Translations under genes and position numbers: made by a program
Source of the DNA: Marinifilum flexuosum
GTDB taxonomy: Bacteria; Bacteroidota; Bacteroidia; Bacteroidales; Marinifilaceae
Assembly: GCF_003610555.1 (NCBI RefSeq)
Contig: NZ_RAPQ01000009.1
Location: forward strand, 620,001-684,000
Direction: 5' to 3'
DNA: 64,000 nt
Shown: piece by piece, positions 59,133-64,000 of the stretch
How the letters are laid out: every line of letters starts with the position of its first letter
Position numbering within the stretch: position 1 is the stretch's first letter
Notes under the pieces: model-generated
Database searches by the model: none
Seen by the model: the letters and a program-made list of their open reading frames with translations, nothing else
What the model was told of the DNA's origin: nothing

Positions 59133-60746
59133 TTACTCACTAATCAATTCAGTATCGTATAATTTAGGATTTTTGAGTACCTCTATGGCTTTTTGAACAA
59201 ATTCATTCTCACTATTCACTATTTTATAGTACTCTGCACTTTCCCATAAATCTCTTGCTAGCAATGCCTTTACATGCAACTTTATATCGTCCACTACCGC
59301 ATTGTAATCCTCTTCATTTTTTTCAATTCCTTCTTTTTCTCCCAAAGCAACAATTTCTTTCATCATTTCATCACTTACTTCGAAATTTTTCGAGAAAGAA
59401 TCAAATTTTGGATACTTCTTTCGTAAAGATTCCAGGTTTTTATCCATATAATTCACCACATATGGGTAAATAACATTCTTGCGAACCAATAAGTTGAAAT
59501 ATTTATAGTTTGCAGTAGTGTCAATAGGAACAAAAATATCAGGCATTATACCACCACCACCATACACTGTTCTTTTATTAACAAGAGTATTGTATTTTAA
59601 AGAATCAGGAAAATGAATACTATCAGCATTAATCATTTCTCCAGATTTGTATCGCTTCAGGATATCCAAATGATAATCTTCTAAACCATTTTCATATGGT
59701 TTTTGAATACATCTTCCTGTTGGAGTATAATAATGTGCAGTTGTTAATCGAATCATCGAACCATCAGAAAGAGGAAATTGTCTTTGTACCAATCCTTTTC
59801 CAAAAGTTCTACGACCAATAATCACTCCTCTATCCCAATCTTGAACAGCTCCAGACACAATTTCAGAAGCCGAAGCAGATCCTTCATCCAAAAGAATTAC
59901 AATTCTTCCTTCTTTGAAAATCCCTTTCTGGGTAGAAATATTCTCTCTTCTAGGGGTTGATAAACCTTTGGTATATACAATAAGCTTTTCTGCATCCATA
60001 AACTGATCAACCATTTCAATGGCAGCGGTCATAAATCCTCCTCCATTGCCTCGTAAATCGAGAATCAGATCTTTCATTTTTTGAGCTTTTAACTTGCTTA
60101 AAGCCTCTAAAAATTCATCGGAAGTTGTGAGGGCAAATCGGTTTAATTTCATGTAACCAATTTGTTTGTTAATCATATATGCCGCATCCAAACTATGAAT
60201 TGGAATTTTATCACGAGTAATCACAAACTCAAGTAACTCCTTTTCTTTCTTTCTCTTTACTTTCAAATTTACAATGGTTCCCTTCTCACCTCTCAAACGC
60301 TTATGTACATCAGTATTTTTCATACCAATTGCGGCAACATTTTCATTATCAATCTCTATAATTCTATCACCAGCACGAAGTCCAACCTTTTCTGATGGTC
60401 CACCAGGAATGGTTGCTACTACCATTAGGGTATCACGCAACAAGTTAAATTGAATTCCAATACCACTAAAACTTCCTTGCAAGGCTTCATTCATTTCTTT
60501 AATCTCATCCTTGCTAATATAGATAGAGTGAGGATCAAGTTCAGCCAAAACCTTTACAATTGCATCCTCAGTTAATTTCTCAACATTTACAGTATCCACA
60601 TAAAATGCATCCACCAAGGCCAATAAATTCTGATATTTAATTGCTTGATGTTTTACCGATTGAGCATTAAGCGTTCCACAAATTGCAAAAACACTTAAGA
60701 ATAAAAGTGTAAAGCCATTCCTCAATTTTTTTTTCAAACTACTCAT
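59133..60746 (-). CDS. S41 family C-terminal processing peptidase (CtpA-like)
   Basis: A 537-residue exported serine peptidase. The start at 60746 gives a signal/anchor MSSLKKKLRNGFTLLFLSVF. Upstream frame lies across the promoter and is rejected. A PDZ domain (about 85-165: GSFSGIGIQFNLLRDTLMVV, GPSEKVGLRAGDRI) precedes the catalytic core with LDLRGNGGG, the catalytic Ser in DEGSASASEIVSGA, and the Lys in GRRTFGKGLVQRQ. It cleaves C-terminal tails of periplasmic proteins. It is divergent from the Hpt gene. Confidence 0.92.
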   Translation of the reverse strand: MSSLKKKLRNGFTLLFLSVFAICGTLNAQSVKHQAIKYQNLLALVDAFYVDTVNVEKLTEDAIVKVLAELDPHSIYISKDEIKEMNEALQGSFSGIGIQFNLLRDTLMVVATIPGGPSEKVGLRAGDRIIEIDNENVAAIGMKNTDVHKRLRGEKGTIVNLKVKRKKEKELLEFVITRDKIPIHSLDAAYMINKQIGYMKLNRFALTTSDEFLEALSKLKAQKMKDLILDLRGNGGGFMTAAIEMVDQFMDAEKLIVYTKGLSTPRRENISTQKGIFKEGRIVILLDEGSASASEIVSGAVQDWDRGVIIGRRTFGKGLVQRQFPLSDGSMIRLTTAHYYTPTGRCIQKPYENGLEDYHLDILKRYKSGEMINADSIHFPDSLKYNTLVNKRTVYGGGGIMPDIFVPIDTTANYKYFNLLVRKNVIYPYVVNYMDKNLESLRKKYPKFDSFSKNFEVSDEMMKEIVALGEKEGIEKNEEDYNAVVDDIKLHVKALLARDLWESAEYYKIVNSENEFVQKAIEVLKNPKLYDTELISE

Positions 60747-60805
60747 ATAAATTATGCTTTTTAATAAATTTTCCGCAAATTGATTGTACTTTACAGAACT
60801 TGACG

Positions 60806-60813
60806 AAAGATAC
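60806..60813 (-). promoter_or_regulatory. Promoter -7-like element of the S41 peptidase gene
   Basis: Minus-strand TATCTTTC, one base off TAnnTTTG, about 60 bp before the ATG at 60746. Confidence 0.45.
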
Positions 60814-60851
60814 AATCTTTTTAAGAAATACGGGCATTGAATTCTACAAAC

Positions 60852-61589
60852 ATGAAACATAAAGCCAATATATTACTGCTTGGATTTACTTATTCATTAA
60901 GTATTGAATCGCTGCCTGGAATTAATTTTTCTAAATGTAATTCACTTGATGAGTTAACCGAACTACTTCTCTCAAATGAATACAAACTAATTATCTCTAA
61001 ATTTAAACTTGGCGATAAAACTGCCTTAGATCTAAATGAAACTTTAGAGTCTTTAAAAACTTATTTTGCTGATTCAACAGCAAATTCATTCAAATTACTT
61101 GTTTTAACCTCAACCGAAGAAGAGGATAATATTTGTAAGGTAAATAAACTTTTGTATTTCCCAGAGGAAATGAATCTAAAATCGTTAATCCTTAAATTAA
61201 TTGATTTACCTCGCGAACCAAAAAAGACAGACAAAGATCTTGCCATTATCGATTTCAATGAACTTTTTATCCGGGTTGATAACAATAGAGCCTTTATTAA
61301 AGAGGTTATTGAAAAATTCTTTAGCATCAAAGAATCCAGGATATCAGAAATTTTGGTTCCCCTGGAAAATGGAGATTATAAAAAAGCAAAAGATTCTGCT
61401 CACAAATTAAAAGGAGTTTTAGCCAACTTCTCAATGCTAGAGGCAAAAGCAACGATTATTGAATTGGAACAAATAATACTCTCTGAAGACTTGGTGAAAT
61501 CACTAAACAAATTGAAGGAATTAAATGATAAAATTGATCTTGCAAAAGAGTTCTATTTGTCAAATCAGGATCAATTCGAAACCACATAA
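60852..61589 (+). CDS. Hpt protein with degenerate receiver-like N terminus
   Basis: A 245-residue protein starting MKHKANILLLG (the open frame reaches a TTG at 60837). Residues 1-120 look like a receiver fold, but the acceptor position reads LIISKFKLGDKT, so the phosphorylatable Asp is replaced and the acidic pair at the N terminus is missing. Residues about 130-240 form an Hpt domain with H184 in SAHKLKGVLANFSM. It may serve as a phosphorelay node that docks without being phosphorylated at the receiver. Relation to the Hpt/STAS/PP2C operon at 8.7 kb is unknown. Confidence 0.8.
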   Translation: MKHKANILLLGFTYSLSIESLPGINFSKCNSLDELTELLLSNEYKLIISKFKLGDKTALDLNETLESLKTYFADSTANSFKLLVLTSTEEEDNICKVNKLLYFPEEMNLKSLILKLIDLPREPKKTDKDLAIIDFNELFIRVDNNRAFIKEVIEKFFSIKESRISEILVPLENGDYKKAKDSAHKLKGVLANFSMLEAKATIIELEQIILSEDLVKSLNKLKELNDKIDLAKEFYLSNQDQFETT

Positions 61590-61622
61590 AAAAACGGTAG
61601 CACTTTTAAAGTACCACCGCTA
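61590..61622. terminator. Terminator after guaA, possibly bidirectional
   Basis: Minus-strand GCGGTGGTACTTT/AAAGTGCTACCG (two mismatches) followed by eight T, between the convergent Hpt and guaA genes. Confidence 0.8.
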
Positions 61623-61641
61623 TATCTTGTTTTCAACAAAT

Positions 61642-63174
61642 TTATTCCCACTCAATAGTTGCAGGTGGCTTAGAGCTTACATCGTAAACAACTCTATTAA
61701 CACCTTTCACATTATTGATGATTTTGTTAGAAGTTTTTGCAAGAAACTCATATGGTAAATGTGACCAGTCTGCTGTCATACCATCAGTAGAACCAACAGC
61801 ACGAAGAGCAACAACGCTTTCATAGGTACGCTCATCTCCCATTACACCAACCGATTGAACAGGCAATAACATAGCACCTGCTTGCCAAACTTCGTCATAC
61901 AATCCATCTTCTTTCAAACCTGAAATGAAAATGTCATCAACTTCTTGAAGAATTCTCACTTTTTCAGCGGTAATATCACCAAGAATACGAATACCTAATC
62001 CTGGTCCTGGGAATGGATGACGATTAATAAACTTATCTTCTAATCCCATGCTACGACCTACTCTTCGAACCTCATCTTTAAACAAAAGTTTTAAAGGCTC
62101 AACTACCTTAAGCTTCATATAATCTGGTAAACCACCTACATTATGGTGTGACTTAATGGTTTGAGAAGGACCTCCTGTAACAGAAACTGATTCGATTACA
62201 TCAGGGTAAATTGTTCCCTGACCTAACCATTTTGCATTTTCTATTTTATGTGATTCTTCATCGAATACTTCCACAAATGCATTACCAATAATCTTACGCT
62301 TCTTTTCTGGATCAGTAACACCAGCCAAAGCAGAAATAAACTTCTCTCCTGCATCAACACCAGTTACATTTAAACCTAGAGATTCGTATTTCTTCAATAC
62401 ATCAGTAAACTCATTCTTACGCAAAAGTCCATTGTCAACGAAAATACAATAAAGGTTTTTACCAATCGCCTTATGCAACAACATAGCTGCAACAGTTGAG
62501 TCAACACCACCTGATAATCCTAGAATTACACGCTCGTCACCCAATTGAGCTTTTAACTCTGCAACTGTAGTTTCAACAAATGCATCTGGAGTCCAATCCT
62601 GTGAACATCCACAAATGCCAACAATAAAGTTCTCTAATAAAACAATACCTTCTGTACTGTGATAAACCTCCGGATGGAATTGAATACCATAAGTCGTTTC
62701 ACCTTCAATTGCAAAAGCAGCATTTTCCACATCAGCGGTACTTGCTGTTACTTTATAATTTGCAGGCATTCTTTCAATGGTATCACCATGCGACATCCAA
62801 ACCTGAGAATTCAAGCTAATTCCTTTTAAAAGAGCACAGCTATTATCAACCGAAGTTAAGTTAGCACGACCATATTCTCTTTTGTTTGATGCCATTACTT
62901 CACCACCAAAGCAATGAGCCAAATGCTGAGCACCATAACAAACTCCAAGAAGTGGTAACTTGCCTTTTATTTCTGATAAATCTGGAATTGGAGCTTTTTC
63001 GTCTCTAACTGAGAACGGACTTCCTGATAAAATCACCCCCTTAATCGACTCATCGATTGCCGGTGGATTATTATAAGGATGAATTTCACAATACACGTTT
63101 AATTCACGAACACGTCTTGCAATTAACTGAGTGTACTGTGAGCCAAAATCTAAAATCAGAATTTTTTCCTGCAT
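61642..63174 (-). CDS. guaA: GMP synthase (glutamine-hydrolysing)
   Basis: A 510-residue two-domain enzyme converting XMP to GMP. The class I amidotransferase half has [16 protein letters not shown] at the start, the nucleophile Cys in [17 protein letters not shown] and a catalytic His in [10 protein letters not shown]. The ATP-pyrophosphatase P-loop reads [13 protein letters not shown], and the dimerisation domain ends with [12 protein letters not shown] at 63174 is chosen; the further upstream open frame (to 63228) overlaps the promoter. Confidence 0.96.
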   Translation of the reverse strand: MQEKILILDFGSQYTQLIARRVRELNVYCEIHPYNNPPAIDESIKGVILSGSPFSVRDEKAPIPDLSEIKGKLPLLGVCYGAQHLAHCFGGEVMASNKREYGRANLTSVDNSCALLKGISLNSQVWMSHGDTIERMPANYKVTASTADVENAAFAIEGETTYGIQFHPEVYHSTEGIVLLENFIVGICGCSQDWTPDAFVETTVAELKAQLGDERVILGLSGGVDSTVAAMLLHKAIGKNLYCIFVDNGLLRKNEFTDVLKKYESLGLNVTGVDAGEKFISALAGVTDPEKKRKIIGNAFVEVFDEESHKIENAKWLGQGTIYPDVIESVSVTGGPSQTIKSHHNVGGLPDYMKLKVVEPLKLLFKDEVRRVGRSMGLEDKFINRHPFPGPGLGIRILGDITAEKVRILQEVDDIFISGLKEDGLYDEVWQAGAMLLPVQSVGVMGDERTYESVVALRAVGSTDGMTADWSHLPYEFLAKTSNKIINNVKGVNRVVYDVSSKPPATIEWE

Positions 63175-63217
63175 AAACTTACAAATTGAGGGTTGTTCAG
63201 TAATCTTATTTGGCGTA

Positions 63218-63225
63218 CAAAGATA
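63218..63225 (-). promoter_or_regulatory. Promoter -7 element of guaA
   Basis: Minus-strand TATCTTTG matches TAnnTTTG exactly. Expected transcription start near 63211, 37 nt before the ATG at 63174, which supports that start. Confidence 0.6.
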
Positions 63226-63283
63226 CACAAATTTGTGACTTTAAAACGCCTTTATTAAGAATTCAAAAAACAAGTCTGCAATA

Positions 63284-63315
63284 AAAAAAGAACCCCCGAG
63301 GAATTCCTCAGGGGC
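63284..63315 (-). terminator. Terminator of the C1 peptidase gene
   Basis: Minus-strand CCCCTGAGGAATTCCTCGGGG near-perfect palindromic stem followed by TTCTTTTTTT; 7 bp after the stop at 63322. Confidence 0.9.
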
Positions 63316-63321
63316 TGCTCA

Positions 63322-64000
63322 TTATTTGAATTTCTTAAGTAAATCTTTTACTGCATCTTTGTGAATGGTATATCCCATCATTTTCAGCTTCACATAGTCT
63401 TCATGGAAGAAATAATATCCAAACTCAGCTGAGTTTTCATCAATATTACGAGAACCAGAACTTGAATCCTTAATCAAATACCAATCTTTTCCTTCTTTGT
63501 CAACATAGTAACCTACCAAGTGCATACCATGATCATCAGTAGTAGATCCGTTAGAAAAACGGAACTGGCGAGCATCTTCGTTAATATATGCTGATGGAAT
63601 ATCAAAACTAGGTACCATTGCACAATTTGTTGTTCTTAAGAAACCAGCTTCCGAAACATCTCCACCAATACTCATGGTGTATCCTTTACGAATTGCTTTC
63701 TTAATTGACTCCATGTATTCGTCAAGAGGAACATTATAATACTCTTCAGAATGCCACCAGTTATCTGGCACTTTGTATTCAACTTGCTTCCAGTATGGCT
63801 CTTGCTTATAAGACAGAATTTCTACATAATCATCAGGATTAATTTTCAAATAATCTTTCAAATAAGTTTTAGGTGTATACTCCTTACCTTCTACAGTAAA
63901 TTTTGTTGGAGGAGTTCCCAAATAATGATTCATGATCGATTTGATTGTAGCCAATGCTTCTTCTTCGTTCCATGCATTGCTTTTTTTCAAACCATTCAAG
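63322..64000 (-). CDS. C1B family cysteine peptidase (aminopeptidase C / bleomycin hydrolase type), 5' end outside window
   Basis: The C-terminal 226 codons of a papain-fold peptidase. The frame continues through the window edge, so the TTG near 63999 is not the start and the catalytic Cys lies outside. Seen here: TMSIGGDVSEAGF, the catalytic His block TTDDHGMHLVGYYVDKEG, and where classical members have KNSWG the string WYLIKDSSSGSR, i.e. Asp in place of the catalytic Asn. The family ending GYYFFHEDYVKLKMMGYTIH is intact. I recall similar KDS-type members in other Bacteroidota. Confidence 0.85.
   Translation of the reverse strand, partial: LNGLKKSNAWNEEEALATIKSIMNHYLGTPPTKFTVEGKEYTPKTYLKDYLKINPDDYVEILSYKQEPYWKQVEYKVPDNWWHSEEYYNVPLDEYMESIKKAIRKGYTMSIGGDVSEAGFLRTTNCAMVPSFDIPSAYINEDARQFRFSNGSTTDDHGMHLVGYYVDKEGKDWYLIKDSSSGSRNIDENSAEFGYYFFHEDYVKLKMMGYTIHKDAVKDLLKKFK

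Noticed and set aside
63175-63228. Upstream extension of GuaA by 18 residues
   Set aside because: It overlaps the promoter -7 element at 63218-63225; GuaA proteins begin at the [11 protein letters not shown]-type sequence.
1-64000. tRNA, rRNA or origin of replication
   Set aside because: No cloverleaf with CCA-type end, no rRNA-like conserved sequence and no dnaA-box cluster was noticed on reading; a tRNAscan/Infernal run would be decisive.

Overview
The window reads as chromosomal DNA of an AT-rich, probably marine and anaerobic or facultative member of the Bacteroidota, most likely near Marinilabiliales/Marinifilaceae. The phylum call rests on several things seen here: start codons mostly lack Shine-Dalgarno sequences; many genes are preceded by the Bacteroidota -7 element TAnnTTTG; and the gene repertoire is typical (GH92 mannosidase, PD40/TPR envelope protein, BlaR1-type M56 proteins carrying CarboxypepD_reg and TonB-C domains, dipeptidyl peptidase IV, SerA-SerC-DUF1015 cluster). 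The family-level guess is inference. No rRNA, tRNA, phage, plasmid, transposase or CRISPR locus was seen.

Layout. 1-8.4 kb: 5' half of a MacB/FtsX-type permease, the serC-serA-DUF1015 serine cluster, gcvT, and a TPR/PD40 envelope protein, all on the minus strand. 8.7-11.1 kb: a plus-strand signalling operon (Hpt, STAS, receiver-PP2C phosphatase) followed by a 268-bp inverted-repeat element, a PQ-loop membrane protein and a 21-bp repeat array. 12.1-18.3 kb: a lipoprotein and a compact citrate lyase operon citD-citE-citF-citXG-citC (minus strand). 18.3-23.8 kb: a 1-kb non-coding stretch with small promoter/leader/terminator-like units, an ADP-dependent sugar kinase, an SPFH protein, an OsmC protein and a secreted peroxiredoxin. 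23.9-30.1 kb: a GH92 alpha-mannosidase and a large ABC half-transporter. 30.3-37.4 kb: two more small promoter/leader/terminator units, then a run of minus-strand small envelope proteins of mostly unknown function (one looks like a LAS-type metallopeptidase), a second 21-bp repeat array, palindromes, and an unknown helical protein. 37.7-45.8 kb: an FKBP lipoprotein and two separate BlaI/M56 regulatory pairs, each preceded by clustered TACTA-N6-TAGTA operators, with thioredoxin and tag between them. 46-49.7 kb: an outer-membrane beta-barrel protein, a third 21-bp array and a MATE transporter. 49.8-64 kb: dipeptidyl peptidase IV, an operon with a paralogue of the large ABC transporter, a SiaB/SiaC partner-switch pair, an RNA methyltransferase, a C-terminal processing protease, an Hpt protein with a degenerate receiver, guaA, and the 3' part of a C1 peptidase.

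Functional themes. Citrate lyase is complete (all three subunits plus prosthetic-group synthesis, transfer and acetylation), implying citrate cleavage to acetate and oxaloacetate, but no citrate transporter or oxaloacetate decarboxylase lies nearby. Partner-switching signalling occurs twice (STAS/PP2C at 9 kb; SiaB/SiaC at 57 kb). The two BlaI/M56 pairs share an operator consensus and may cross-talk.

The most unusual signal is non-coding. Three intergenic arrays at 11.8-12.1, 35.9-36.3 and 47.9-48.4 kb consist of very degenerate units whose spacing is held at 21 bp (two helical turns) over 15 to 22 units, although the unit sequence differs between arrays. The middle array reverses orientation at a perfect TGAGTTAACTCA palindrome. 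I do not recognise this architecture and regard it as the best candidate for an undescribed system in the window.
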